This document shows, in pieces, positions 36,986 to 45,468 of a DNA stretch of 64,000 nucleotides (the stretch's first letter is position 1; every line of letters starts with the position of its first letter). This DNA is from Actinomycetota bacterium. Its GTDB lineage: Bacteria > Actinomycetota > UBA4738 > HRBIN12. Where the stretch lies: assembly GCA_035697485.1 (NCBI GenBank), contig DASSCU010000064.1, positions 59,843 through 123,842 on the forward strand, given 5' to 3'. Made by a program: the position numbers and the translations under genes. The notes below the pieces were generated by a model. That model saw nothing but the letters and a program-made list of their open reading frames with translations. It did no database searches and was not told where the DNA came from.

Positions 36986-38418
36986 TCGTCCGCCGCCTGG
37001 TCGACGGGGTCGACGAACGGCTCGACGGCACGTCGTTCATCAAGCGCAACCTGCGGAAGGTCTTCCCCGACCATTGGTCCTTCATGCTGGGCGAGCTGGC
37101 TCTCTACAGCTTCGCGCTGCTCCTGCTCACGGGTACCTTCCTCAGCCTGTTCTTCGTCGCGTCTCCAGCCGAGACGGTCTATCGCGGACCGTACGCGCCG
37201 CTGCAGGGTCGCGAGGTCTCTCTCGCCTACGACTCGGTGTTGCGCATCTCCTTCGAGGTGCGGGCGGGGCTCGTGATGCGTCAGACGCACCACTGGTCGG
37301 CGCTGGTGTTCGTCGCCGCGATGACGGCCCACCTCGTGCGCGTCTTCTTCACGGGCGCCTTCCGCAAGCCTCGCGAGCTCAGCTGGATCATCGGGGTGAC
37401 GCTGCTCGTGCTCGGCATCGGCGCCGGGTTCACCGGGTACTCGCTCCCCGACGACCTGCTCTCCGGCACGGGGTTGCGCATCATCTACTCGGCCGTGCTC
37501 TCGATCCCGGTGATCGGCACCTGGCTCGCCTACCTGTTCTTCGGGGGCGAGTTCCCGTCGGCTGAGCTGATCCCGCGGCTGTTCGTAATGCACATCCTGT
37601 TGATCCCCGCGTTGATCGTCGGCGCGCTCTCGGCCCACCTCGCCCTCGTGTGGCACCAGACCCACACCCAGTTCCGGCCCCAGGGCACCCCCGAGGAGTC
37701 GGTCACCGGCACGCCCGTATGGCCGAAGTTCGCGCTGAAATCTGTCGGCCTGGCGTTCATGACGTTCGCGGTGCTGACCGGGCTCGGCGGGCTCGTGCAG
37801 ATCAACCCGATCTGGCTCTACGGCCCCTTCCTGCCGTACTCGGCGCCCTCCCCCGCCCAGCCCGACTTCTACGCTGGATGGCTCGAAGGCCTGCTGCGGC
37901 TCTGGCCGAACTGGGAGTTCCACGCCTTCGGGCACACGATCGGCGAGCTGTTCCTGCCTGCCGTCGTGGTCCCGGGCATCATCTTCACGGCACTGGCGCT
38001 CTGGCCGTTCATCGAGGCCCGGGTAACCCGCGACACGGCGATGCATCACGACGCGCAGCGCCCCCGCGAGGTGCCGGTCCGGGCGGGCGTCGGCGCGGCG
38101 GGTATCGCCTTCTTCGTGCTCCTCATGCTCGCCGGGTCCAACGACGTGCTCGCGAAGTACCTGCAGGTCGAGGTGGACACGCTGAACGGCGTGCTGAAGG
38201 TGCTGCTGTTCGTGGTGCCGGTGCTGGTGTTCGCGATCACATGGTGGATCTGCCGGGACCTGCGCGCGCGCGACGCCGCCCCGATCGCGAGGCCGGCGAG
38301 GGTCGAGTTCCGGCGCAACGCTGCCGGCGGCTTCGACGAGTCCCATGACGGCGCGGGGCCTGGCGCGGGGCCTGGGGAACCCGTCGCCGCGAGGCCGGCC
38401 GATCGGGAGGATCCATGA
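36982..38418 (+). CDS. qcrB: Cytochrome b subunit of the bc1 complex
   Basis: 478 residues from GTG 36982 with GGGAGGAAG upstream. The haem ligand pairs are in helix B (MRQTHHWSALVFVAAMTAHLVRV) and helix D (MHILLIPALIVGALSAHLALVWHQ). GYSLPDDLLSG belongs to the Qo region. About eight or nine helices plus a Gly/Pro-rich cytoplasmic tail (about 440-478) typical of actinobacterial QcrB. It oxidises menaquinol. The ctaC start overlaps its stop (ATGA). Confidence 0.95.
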   Translation: MIVRRLVDGVDERLDGTSFIKRNLRKVFPDHWSFMLGELALYSFALLLLTGTFLSLFFVASPAETVYRGPYAPLQGREVSLAYDSVLRISFEVRAGLVMRQTHHWSALVFVAAMTAHLVRVFFTGAFRKPRELSWIIGVTLLVLGIGAGFTGYSLPDDLLSGTGLRIIYSAVLSIPVIGTWLAYLFFGGEFPSAELIPRLFVMHILLIPALIVGALSAHLALVWHQTHTQFRPQGTPEESVTGTPVWPKFALKSVGLAFMTFAVLTGLGGLVQINPIWLYGPFLPYSAPSPAQPDFYAGWLEGLLRLWPNWEFHAFGHTIGELFLPAVVVPGIIFTALALWPFIEARVTRDTAMHHDAQRPREVPVRAGVGAAGIAFFVLLMLAGSNDVLAKYLQVEVDTLNGVLKVLLFVVPVLVFAITWWICRDLRARDAAPIARPARVEFRRNAAGGFDESHDGAGPGAGPGEPVAARPADREDP

Positions 38419-39170
38419 GGGGCCGCGCCTCACGCGTCACCGTGATCGCCGCCGCCGTGACCGTGGTCATGGCCTCGGTGACGTCGTGCTCGTCCTCGTT
38501 CGGCATGCCTCGCGGAAGCACCGAGCAGGGCGAGGAGATCTTCGACCTGTGGCAGATCTTCTTCTGGGCCGGCATCGCCGTGGCCGTGCTGGTCTACGGA
38601 CTGATTGCCTGGTCGCTGATCCGATACCGGCGCCGGCGCCGGGAGTCGGACGCCGACCTCGGCCTCCAGTTCCACGCGAACGTGCCACTGGAGATCATCT
38701 ACACGGCGATCCCCGTAGTCATCGTGATCGTGCTGTTCACGCTCTCGTTCGGCACCGAAGACCGAGCATCGTCGGTCTCGCCCACCCCCGACGTGGTCCT
38801 GCGCGCCGAGGCCTTCTCCTGGGGATGGCGGTTCGGGTTCCCCGACGAAGGGGTCGAGGTCGTGAGTGAGCCGAGCGCCGAGGGGGTGCCCGGGCCGGAG
38901 ATCCTGCTTCCACTCGGGCGCACGACCCGCATCGAACTGACGTCGAACGACGTGGTCCATGCGTTCTGGGTGGCCGACTTCCTGTACAAGCGCGACGCGA
39001 TCCCCGGCAGGGTGAACGTGTTCGACGTGACGCCGACCGAGATGGGCACCTACCACGGGGTGTGCTCGGAGTTCTGCGGCATCCACCACGCGTACATGAC
39101 GTTCACGGTTCGCGTGGTGGACCAGAGTGAGTTCGATACGTGGATCGCGCGAGGGGCGGCGGCCGCGTGA
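38415..39170 (+). CDS. ctaC: Cytochrome c oxidase subunit II (CuA), lipoprotein type
   Basis: 251 residues. Signal peptide with a likely lipobox ending SVTSC (Cys25), two membrane helices (about 45-65 and 90-112), then a cupredoxin domain. CuA ligands are complete: the His in DVVHAFWV and the CSEFCGIHHAYM block. It accepts electrons from QcrC. In mycobacteria CtaC is likewise lipidated. It overlaps qcrB and ctaD by 4 bp on either side. Confidence 0.95.
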   Translation: MRGRASRVTVIAAAVTVVMASVTSCSSSFGMPRGSTEQGEEIFDLWQIFFWAGIAVAVLVYGLIAWSLIRYRRRRRESDADLGLQFHANVPLEIIYTAIPVVIVIVLFTLSFGTEDRASSVSPTPDVVLRAEAFSWGWRFGFPDEGVEVVSEPSAEGVPGPEILLPLGRTTRIELTSNDVVHAFWVADFLYKRDAIPGRVNVFDVTPTEMGTYHGVCSEFCGIHHAYMTFTVRVVDQSEFDTWIARGAAAA

Positions 39171-40840
39171 GCCTCACGAGGGAACGCCCCGCGCCGGCTC
39201 CGGCCCCGACCGAACGCCCGCACGGCGGTCCCGTGGCATGGGTGACCACGACCGACCACAAGAAGCTCGGGATCATGTACTGCGTCACCGCGTTCACCTT
39301 CTTCCTGATCGGCGGGGCACTCGCCGGCGCGATGAGGGCTGAGCTCGCCGATACCGGCAGTCAGCTGGTCGGGGCGCAGTCGTACAACACGTTGTTCACG
39401 GTCCACGGCATCATCATGATCTTCCTGTTCGTGGCGCCGTTCGGGGTGGGTCTCGCGAACTACCTCGTCCCACTGCAGATCGGGGCGCCGGACATGGCGT
39501 TCCCGCGCCTGAACGCGATGGGTTACTGGTTCTTCGCGGGCGGCGGCTTGCTCGTGCTGCTCAGCTCGTTCGCGAGCGATGCGGGCGGTGTGGCGACCGG
39601 CTGGTACCTCTACCCGCCGCTCTCGGGTCCGCGGTACTCCCCAGGCGTGGGCCCCGATCTGTTGATCCTCGGCCTCGCGCTCGTAGCCATCTCCACGGTG
39701 ATGTCGGGCGTGAACGTGATCACGACGACGTTCCTGATGCGTGCGCCGGGCATGACGATGTGGCGCCTGCCGGTCTTCACGTGGAACGTCGTCGTCACGG
39801 CGATCCTCGGGCTCGTGGCGTTCCCTCCGGCGGTCGCCGCCTTCGTGCTGCTGCTGTTCGATCGCCGGCTCGCCGGCCAAGCCTTCGATCCGCTCGGGGG
39901 CGGGGATCCGATCGTGTACCAGCACCTGTTCTGGTTCCTCGGACACCCGGAGGTCTACATCCTGATCCTGCCGTTCTTCGGGGTGATCACGGAGACCATC
40001 CCCGTGTTCAGCCGCAAGCCATTGTTCGGATACACGGGGTTCATCCTCGCCACCCTCGCGATCGGGGCGCTGTCGACCGGGGTCTGGGCCCACCACATGT
40101 TCACGACCGGGGTGGTCGACAATCCGTTCTTCTCGGCGATGACGTTCACGATCGCGGTTCCGACGGGCGTGAAATTCTTCAACTGGATCGGCACGATGTG
40201 GGGCGGCAAGCTCTCGTTCCGTGTGCCGATGCTGTTCTCGATCGGCTTCTTGTTGAACTTCCTGATCGGGGGCATCACCGGCGTGATGCTCGCGAGCGCC
40301 CCGCTCGACTTCCAGCTCGCCGATTCGTACTTCCTCGTCTCCCACTTCCACTACACGATGATGGGCGGGTCGGTCTTCGGCATCTTCGCCGCGATCTACT
40401 TCTGGTGGCCGAAGGCCTTCGGCTACATGCTCTCCGAGCGGTTCGGTCGCGCGGTGTTCGCCCTGATGCTCGTCGGGTTCAACCTCACGTTCTGGCCGCA
40501 GTTCGTGGTGGGTCTGCGCGGCATGCCGCGCCGCATCGTGGACTACGCGCCCGGACTCGGCTGGGATACACCCAACCTGGTCTCGTCGCTCGGCGCCCTG
40601 GTGCTGTCGGCCGGCGTGTTGCTCTTCCTGGTCGACGCGTTCACGTCACGGCGGCGGCGTACGCCGGCGGGCGACGATCCGTGGGGCGGATTCTCACTCG
40701 AGTGGGCGACCACCTCGCCGCCACCTGAGCACAACTTCTCCTCGCTGCCGCGCATCCGTTCGGAGCGTCCGGCCTTCGACATGCGGCACCCCGAGCTCGT
40801 GTCGGGCCCGCCAGCCACGGCCTCGGAGCCGCCCGCATGA
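39167..40840 (+). CDS. ctaD: Cytochrome c oxidase subunit I (haem aa3)
   Basis: 557 residues from GTG 39167. Twelve membrane helices. Haem a ligand His in LFTVHGIIMIFL, CuB histidine and cross-linked Tyr in LGHPEVYILILPFFG, the CuB pair HHMFTTG and the haem ligands in SHFHYTMMGG are all present. The GHPEVYI motif with K-channel residues marks an A-type haem-copper oxidase. It reduces oxygen to water while pumping protons. Confidence 0.97.
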   Translation: MSLTRERPAPAPAPTERPHGGPVAWVTTTDHKKLGIMYCVTAFTFFLIGGALAGAMRAELADTGSQLVGAQSYNTLFTVHGIIMIFLFVAPFGVGLANYLVPLQIGAPDMAFPRLNAMGYWFFAGGGLLVLLSSFASDAGGVATGWYLYPPLSGPRYSPGVGPDLLILGLALVAISTVMSGVNVITTTFLMRAPGMTMWRLPVFTWNVVVTAILGLVAFPPAVAAFVLLLFDRRLAGQAFDPLGGGDPIVYQHLFWFLGHPEVYILILPFFGVITETIPVFSRKPLFGYTGFILATLAIGALSTGVWAHHMFTTGVVDNPFFSAMTFTIAVPTGVKFFNWIGTMWGGKLSFRVPMLFSIGFLLNFLIGGITGVMLASAPLDFQLADSYFLVSHFHYTMMGGSVFGIFAAIYFWWPKAFGYMLSERFGRAVFALMLVGFNLTFWPQFVVGLRGMPRRIVDYAPGLGWDTPNLVSSLGALVLSAGVLLFLVDAFTSRRRRTPAGDDPWGGFSLEWATTSPPPEHNFSSLPRIRSERPAFDMRHPELVSGPPATASEPPA

Positions 40841-41220
40841 GGATCGCACTGCGGTACCTGTGGGTGTACTCGGCCTTCGGGCTCGTGCTCGGTTCCGTCT
40901 ACTTCGCCCTGACGCAGGAATGGGTGGGCGCCGTCGCCCTCTGGTTCCTCGGGCTGATGCCGGCCATCGTGGCCGTGTGGTGGATCCGGCACGGGCCGTC
41001 GGGCTCCGTTCGCGCCGCCGACGACCCCGATGCGGACCCTTCGTCGTCCGCGGGCGAGTCGCTTGGGTCGTTCCCGATGTCGACGGCCTGGCCCCTGTTC
41101 CTCGTGCTGGGCGTGATCGTCACGGGCGCCTCGCTCGTGTACGGACTGTTGTTGCTGCCCGTCGGCGCGGTGCTGCTCGTGTGGTCGATCGTCGGGCTCG
41201 CGCGCGAGAGCCGCGGGTAA
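40837..41220 (+). CDS. ctaF: Actinobacterial cytochrome c oxidase subunit IV
   Basis: 127 residues, with hydrophobic helices at about 5-25, 30-48 and a hairpin at 83-122 flanking a polar loop rich in Asp and Ser. Small four-helix subunits in this position, directly after ctaD with an ATGA overlap, are the actinobacterial subunit IV. Sequence similarity in this family is low, so the call rests mostly on position, size and topology. Confidence 0.78.
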   Translation: MRIALRYLWVYSAFGLVLGSVYFALTQEWVGAVALWFLGLMPAIVAVWWIRHGPSGSVRAADDPDADPSSSAGESLGSFPMSTAWPLFLVLGVIVTGASLVYGLLLLPVGAVLLVWSIVGLARESRG

Positions 41221-41221
41221 C

Positions 41222-41240
41222 GGCGCCCGGATCGAGCGCC
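41222..41240. terminator. Weak hairpin between convergent ctaF and the methyltransferase gene
   Basis: GGCGC (41222-41226) and GCGCC (41236-41240) can pair with a 9-nt loop in the 28-bp convergent gap. No T-run on either side. A possible bidirectional terminator. Confidence 0.35.
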
Positions 41241-41248
41241 TGGCCGCG

Positions 41249-41968
41249 TCAGGCGCGCACGCAGCGCCAGACCCGGAGCTCCCAGAGCAGCCGGCTGCCG
41301 CGCTGGTGCAGCTTCAGCAGTCCGTCCTTCATGAGGCGCGCGGTGGCCGTCGCCTTCGCCACGAGGTCGGGAAGCGGGAACGTGCGCTCGAGCACCGGCT
41401 CGATGTTGTCGCCGAACACGCGGCGGGCCGCGGCGAGGATCGCGTTCTCGTCCTGCAGCGTGCCGGTCGGCAGGTAGAGGCGGCCGCCGGGTTCGAGCGT
41501 GTCGCCGATCGTCTCCAACAGCTTGCGCGGGAGCTCGGCGCCGGTGGGGCCACCGGCCGGGACATCCTGGAACCACCCCGTGACGGCGGCGAGGTCGTCG
41601 GGGATGCCCGAGACGTCGCCGATCAGCACGGTCGCATGGACGTCGCGCATCGGTTCCAGCAGGTCGCCCTGACGGAACTCACAGACGTCGCTCAGGCCCA
41701 GGCGCTCGGCGTTCTTCGCCGCCATCTCCACGGCGGGACCCGACAGATCGCAGCCGTACACCCTCTTCGCGCCGAGCCTGGCTGCGACGAACGCCAGCAC
41801 GCCGCTGCCGCAACCTACGTCGATCACCGTGTCGTCGGGCGCGATCTCGAGGGCGTCGGCGAGCGTCTTGCTCGTGCTCGTCGGGCTGAAGACGCCGGGG
41901 CGCACGAGCAGCGAGAAGGGGCCGGTCCTGCCCTTCCACTCGATCTCGCTCGTCTCGACCTGGGTCAT
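41249..41968 (-). CDS. Class I SAM-dependent methyltransferase (PrmA-like fold)
   Basis: 239 residues. It opens with an RTGPFSLLVRPGVFSPT segment, then SAM motif I VIDVGCGSGVLAFVAARLGA, acidic motif GCDLSG, and DVSGIP where PrmA has its catalytic loop. It resembles ribosomal protein L11 methyltransferases only in the core and lacks the L11-recognition N-terminal domain. The substrate is unknown. It converges with ctaF and lies 37 bp upstream of the DUF309 gene's stop. Confidence 0.75.
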   Translation of the reverse strand: MTQVETSEIEWKGRTGPFSLLVRPGVFSPTSTSKTLADALEIAPDDTVIDVGCGSGVLAFVAARLGAKRVYGCDLSGPAVEMAAKNAERLGLSDVCEFRQGDLLEPMRDVHATVLIGDVSGIPDDLAAVTGWFQDVPAGGPTGAELPRKLLETIGDTLEPGGRLYLPTGTLQDENAILAAARRVFGDNIEPVLERTFPLPDLVAKATATARLMKDGLLKLHQRGSRLLWELRVWRCVRA

Positions 41969-42005
41969 CCTGGTCGCACAGGCTACACGTCGTCACAGGG
42001 CGCCG

Positions 42006-42503
42006 CTAGACGATCGGGGGGTCGAAGGTCACGTCTTCTCCTGGGACCAGGTCCCCGCGCTCGACGGCGGCCGCGTCGGCCTCGAGTTTGTCGTGCAACG
42101 CGCCGGTCGCGATGCCGTGATGACCGTCGGGATACTCCTTCACACGGCGGGAGGCGCGACGCATCAGGGTCTTCGCACCGTGCGCGTTCCCCCGTTGCAG
42201 ATGCACGTACCCCGCTCCCATCTGCGAGAGCCCCTTGAAGAACTCGGCGTCGTCGGTGCCGCGGGCCTGTTTCCACGCCGTCTCCCAGGCCTCGTGCGCA
42301 GGGAAGTACCGCCCCTCGCGCACGTGCCGTCGCGCGAGCTCGTGGTTCTGATCGAGGGTCATCGAGTCGTAGTCCTCGAGCACCAGCTCGTTCTCGGCAT
42401 CCCAGTCGAGCGGACGTCCGAGCCGGTCGCGAGGTCGCTCGGGCTTCTGCCGGGTCGGGCTCGGCAGTCCGGTCTTGCCCTCGGTCTCGGGGAGCTCGCG
42501 CAT
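42006..42503 (-). CDS. DUF309 domain protein
   Basis: 165 residues. Helices containing ARRHVREGRYFPAHEAWETAW and FFKGLSQMGAGYVHLQRGNAHGA carry the FxxHExxExxW and the Q/A-rich pattern of DUF309, an all-helical family of unknown function. The first 50 residues are basic and Pro-rich. A TAGCAT hexamer 6 nt before the ATG predicts a leaderless transcript, divergent from the flavoenzyme gene. Confidence 0.78.
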   Translation of the reverse strand: MRELPETEGKTGLPSPTRQKPERPRDRLGRPLDWDAENELVLEDYDSMTLDQNHELARRHVREGRYFPAHEAWETAWKQARGTDDAEFFKGLSQMGAGYVHLQRGNAHGAKTLMRRASRRVKEYPDGHHGIATGALHDKLEADAAAVERGDLVPGEDVTFDPPIV

Positions 42504-42509
42504 CGAGCC

Positions 42510-42515
42510 ATGCTA
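42510..42515 (-). promoter_or_regulatory. -10 hexamer of the DUF309 gene
   Basis: TAGCAT (minus) ends 6 nt before the ATG at 42503. No ribosome site between. Confidence 0.58.
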
Positions 42516-42569
42516 CCCCCCGGACGCCCGGTCGACGGGGGCCTCCCGGCTCGCGCGGAGCTCCTGCGC

Positions 42570-42575
42570 TACCGT
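42570..42575 (+). promoter_or_regulatory. -10 hexamer of the sarcosine-oxidase-like gene
   Basis: TACCGT ends 7 nt before GTG 42583. It selects this GTG over an upstream in-frame ATG at 42475, which lies within DUF309 antisense sequence. Confidence 0.55.
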
Positions 42576-42582
42576 TCCCGGC

Positions 42583-43698
42583 GTGGAACGGTTCGACGTG
42601 ATCGTCGTCGGTGGCGGCGCGATGGGCACGGCCGCGGCCCGTGAGCTGGCTCGCCGCGGCCGCGCCACGGTGGTGCTCGAACGGTTCGCGATCGGACACG
42701 CCAACGGCAGCTCCGGGGGCCCGACCCGCATCTTCCGCTACGCGTACCACCGCCCCGACTACGTCCGGCTCGCGGTGTCGGCCCGCGAGGCCTGGCACGA
42801 GCTCGAGGTCGACGCCGACGAACAGCTCCTGCGCGTCACGGGCGGCATCGACGTGGGGCCGGCCGCCCTGCACCGAGCCGATCTGCTCGAGGACGCAGGC
42901 GTGCCGGTCGAACGCCTCCGTGGGCCCGCGGCCGAGGAGCGGTGGCCGTCGCTCCGGTTTCCTGCCGAGGCCGACGTGGTCTTCCAGCCTGACGGCGGCG
43001 TGCTCCACGCCGCGCCGACGGTGATCGCACAGGCGCGGCTCGCCGAAGCGAACGGCGCGACCGTGCGCACGGAGACCGTCGTGACCGACATCTCGACGGA
43101 CGACGACGCCGTGGAGGTCAGGACCTCAACGGGCGACACCCTCAGCGCTCCCGTCGCGATCGTCGCCGCCGGGGCGTGGGCCGGGCCGCTGCTCGCTCGC
43201 GCCGGGATCGAGCTCACCTTGCGCCCGAACCTCGAGCAGTCGACGTACTTCGAGCTCGAGGACCGCGACGCGTCGTTGCCGACGCTGATCGACTGGCTCG
43301 AGGACGCCGGCCACCCCCCATACCTCGTGCCCGACCCGTGGGATGCCGGATCGTTCAAGGTCGGTCTGCACATGGCCGGCCCCGCCACCGATCCCGACGC
43401 CCGCACCTTCGATGCCGACCCCGAGCGCGTGGAACGGGTGATCGAGTACGTCGCGGGCCACCTGCCCAGCGCCCGCGCGACCGGTCGCACCGACACGTGC
43501 CTGTACACGATCACCCCCGACGAAGACTTCGTGCTCGACCGGGTGGGGCCCATCGTGATCGCCTCGCCGTGCAGCGGACACGGCTTCAAGTTCGTGCCGT
43601 TGTTCGGGCGCGCCCTGGCCGACCTCGCGACCGGCGAGGAGACGGCGTTCGACCGATCGGCGTTCCGTGCCGACCGGGCCGGGCTCCCGCGGCGCTAG
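42583..43698 (+). CDS. Monomeric sarcosine oxidase / N-methyltryptophan oxidase-like FAD enzyme
   Basis: 371 residues. N-terminal dinucleotide-binding VIVVGGGAMGTAAA, then SSGGPTRIFRYAY, as in the MSOX/MTOX group. Cys306 in DTCLYTITPDEDF matches the cysteine that carries covalent FAD in monomeric sarcosine oxidase, and SGHGFKF follows at 331-337. It should demethylate an N-methyl amino acid with release of H2O2 and formaldehyde. The substrate is undecided. Its TAG stop shares CTAG with the convergent marR stop. Confidence 0.85.
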   Translation: MERFDVIVVGGGAMGTAAARELARRGRATVVLERFAIGHANGSSGGPTRIFRYAYHRPDYVRLAVSAREAWHELEVDADEQLLRVTGGIDVGPAALHRADLLEDAGVPVERLRGPAAEERWPSLRFPAEADVVFQPDGGVLHAAPTVIAQARLAEANGATVRTETVVTDISTDDDAVEVRTSTGDTLSAPVAIVAAGAWAGPLLARAGIELTLRPNLEQSTYFELEDRDASLPTLIDWLEDAGHPPYLVPDPWDAGSFKVGLHMAGPATDPDARTFDADPERVERVIEYVAGHLPSARATGRTDTCLYTITPDEDFVLDRVGPIVIASPCSGHGFKFVPLFGRALADLATGEETAFDRSAFRADRAGLPRR

Positions 43699-44120
43699 TC
43701 CTCGTCGGCGAGCACCCCGAGGGCCGATCGGAGTGCCTCGTCGGTCTGGTCTCCGAGCCGCCGACGGGTGCGGGTCTCCAGCACCTGCATCGCACGTCGG
43801 AACTCGGTCGCGCATCGTCGTCCCTCGGTGGTCAGCGTGACGAGCTTCGCACGAGCATCGTCGGGATCGGGAACCCTGCGCACGTATCCCCGGGCCTCGA
43901 GGTCGTCGACCACCTGCATCATCGACTGCTTCGCGATGCCCGCGAGGCCGGCCAGCTCGCCCAGCCTGGTGCCCTTCCGCCGGTCGACGTGCAAGAGGAC
44001 GACCACGTGCCCGGGCCGCACGTCGTCGTACCCGCGCTCGGCCATCGAGCTCGTGAGTGCCGTCGCCAACGCACGATGGGCCGCCAACAGCATCGAGGTG
44101 AGGTCGGGAGCTCGGGCCAC
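43695..44120 (-). CDS. MarR-family transcriptional regulator
   Basis: 141 residues from GTG 44120. Winged-helix features: LGELAGLAGIAKQSMMQVVDDLEARGYVRRVPDPDDARAKLVTLT contains the recognition helix and beta-wing in the usual MarR order. MarR dimers bind palindromes near their own promoter and respond to phenolics, oxidants or metals. It is divergent from a VIT-family transporter whose -10 hexamer overlaps its own, so mutual regulation is likely. The effector is unknown. Confidence 0.9.
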   Translation of the reverse strand: MARAPDLTSMLLAAHRALATALTSSMAERGYDDVRPGHVVVLLHVDRRKGTRLGELAGLAGIAKQSMMQVVDDLEARGYVRRVPDPDDARAKLVTLTTEGRRCATEFRRAMQVLETRTRRRLGDQTDEALRSALGVLADED

Positions 44121-44125
44121 CCCCG

Positions 44126-44133
44126 ATTATGCT
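44126..44133. promoter_or_regulatory. Overlapping divergent -10 hexamers of marR and the VIT gene
   Basis: On the plus strand TATGCT (44128-44133) ends 7 nt before GTG 44141. On the minus strand CATAAT (44131-44126) ends 5 nt before the marR GTG at 44120. They share 4 bp, so RNA polymerase can open only one direction at a time. Confidence 0.6.
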
Positions 44134-44140
44134 CGTCCAC

Positions 44141-44962
44141 GTGAGCGAGCTGCTGCCACCGGAGGACGCGCGAACCAAGAGCATGCTCCCCGAGCTGCTG
44201 GCGACACGCCGCCGCATGCGCAGCCGCAGCGAGCCGTTGCTCCCGCACTCGGGACCGGTCGACGATGAGCAGCGGCCCGGGGCGGGGAAGACCGGCACCC
44301 TGCGCGCGGCGATCTTCGGCGTGAACGACGGGTTGGTCTCCAACGCCGCGCTGATCATGGGGTTCGCGGGCGCCGGGGAGACCGGCAGCGTGATCGTGCT
44401 GGCAGGCATCGCCGGGCTGCTCGCGGGCGCATTCTCGATGGGAGCCGGCGAGTACGTGTCGATGCGGGTGCAGCGCGAGGTGCTCGAACGCATGCTGCAC
44501 CTGGAGGCGCACGAGCTGGGGAGCGACCCCGACGGCGAGCAGGCAGAGCTCGCCGACATCTACCGAGCGAAGGGCGTCCCGACGGAGCTTGCCGCCGCGT
44601 TGGCCACCGAGCTGTCGAGGGACCCCGCCACCGCTCTCGACGCGCACGCTCGGGAGGAGCTCGGCATCGATCCCGACGAGGGACTCGGTTCCCCGTGGGG
44701 AGCGGCGGCATCCTCCTTCGTCACGTTCTCGCTCGGGGCCTTGGTACCGCTGGTTCCGTTCCTCGTGACGTCGGGCTCCGCAGGTGTGCTCGTATCGGCC
44801 GTGGTCACCGGCATCGCGCTGCTCGGGGTGGGCGCGGTGACCGCGAGGGTCACGGGGCGCTCGCCGCTGCTCTCCGGGCTGCGCATGCTCGCGATCGGCG
44901 GGGCCGCCGCGGTCGTGACCTATCTGATCGGTCTCGCCCTCGGGATCAGCGTCGTCGGATGA
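44141..44962 (+). CDS. VIT1/CCC1-family membrane transporter
   Basis: 273 residues from GTG 44141. The in-frame ATG at 44129 sits inside the predicted -10 and is rejected. GTLRAAIFGVNDGLVSNAALIMGFAG is the first-helix signature of the VIT/CCC1 family of iron and manganese exporters. SMGAGEYVSMRVQREVLER is the second conserved block. A soluble acidic cytosolic segment (about 120-185) fits the family's metal-binding domain. Five helices are expected. Probable Fe2+ or Mn2+ efflux, by family. Confidence 0.88.
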   Translation: MSELLPPEDARTKSMLPELLATRRRMRSRSEPLLPHSGPVDDEQRPGAGKTGTLRAAIFGVNDGLVSNAALIMGFAGAGETGSVIVLAGIAGLLAGAFSMGAGEYVSMRVQREVLERMLHLEAHELGSDPDGEQAELADIYRAKGVPTELAAALATELSRDPATALDAHAREELGIDPDEGLGSPWGAAASSFVTFSLGALVPLVPFLVTSGSAGVLVSAVVTGIALLGVGAVTARVTGRSPLLSGLRMLAIGGAAAVVTYLIGLALGISVVG

Positions 44963-45468
44963 GCGGTGGGGAGTCACCCGTGACCGTGCGGGAGGCCGCT
45001 CCGCACGAATACGCGGAGACCGGCCGCGTCACGGCCGAGGCGTACCGCCAGTTCGTCGTCGACGGTGACGACGACTGGCACGAGTATCTCGGCGCGATCG
45101 CCGACGTCGAAGGAAGGGCTGAGCGCACCACCATCTTCGTCGCCCTCGACGGCGAGCAGATCGTCGGCAGCGCGACCCTGGAGCTGTTCGATCGCGTCGA
45201 GGACGACCCGACCCTGCACCCCGAGGAGTGCCACATCCGGATGCTGGGCGTGCACCCGGACGTCCGCCGCCGCGGGGTCGCCAGGGCGCTGATGTCGGCG
45301 TGCTTCGAGCGGGCCCGGCACGAGGGCAAGACGTTCATGACGCTGCACACGACCGAGCGCATGGGTGACGCCCAGCGCATGTACGAGGCACTCGGGTTCG
45401 AACGCCTCGACGATCGGGTGTTCCCCGACGGGTTCGTGCTGCTGACGTACCGTCGCCCGATCGACTAG
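44959..45468 (+). CDS. GNAT family N-acetyltransferase
   Basis: 169 residues, ATG overlapping the VIT stop (ATGA). The acetyl-CoA loop region is MLGVHPDVRRRGVARALM, followed by MYEALGFERLDDRVF. It is a single-domain GNAT with unknown substrate, translationally coupled to the VIT transporter. Its TAG stop shares the tetranucleotide CTAG with the stop of the convergent ABC exporter. Confidence 0.88.
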   Translation: MSGGESPVTVREAAPHEYAETGRVTAEAYRQFVVDGDDDWHEYLGAIADVEGRAERTTIFVALDGEQIVGSATLELFDRVEDDPTLHPEECHIRMLGVHPDVRRRGVARALMSACFERARHEGKTFMTLHTTERMGDAQRMYEALGFERLDDRVFPDGFVLLTYRRPID

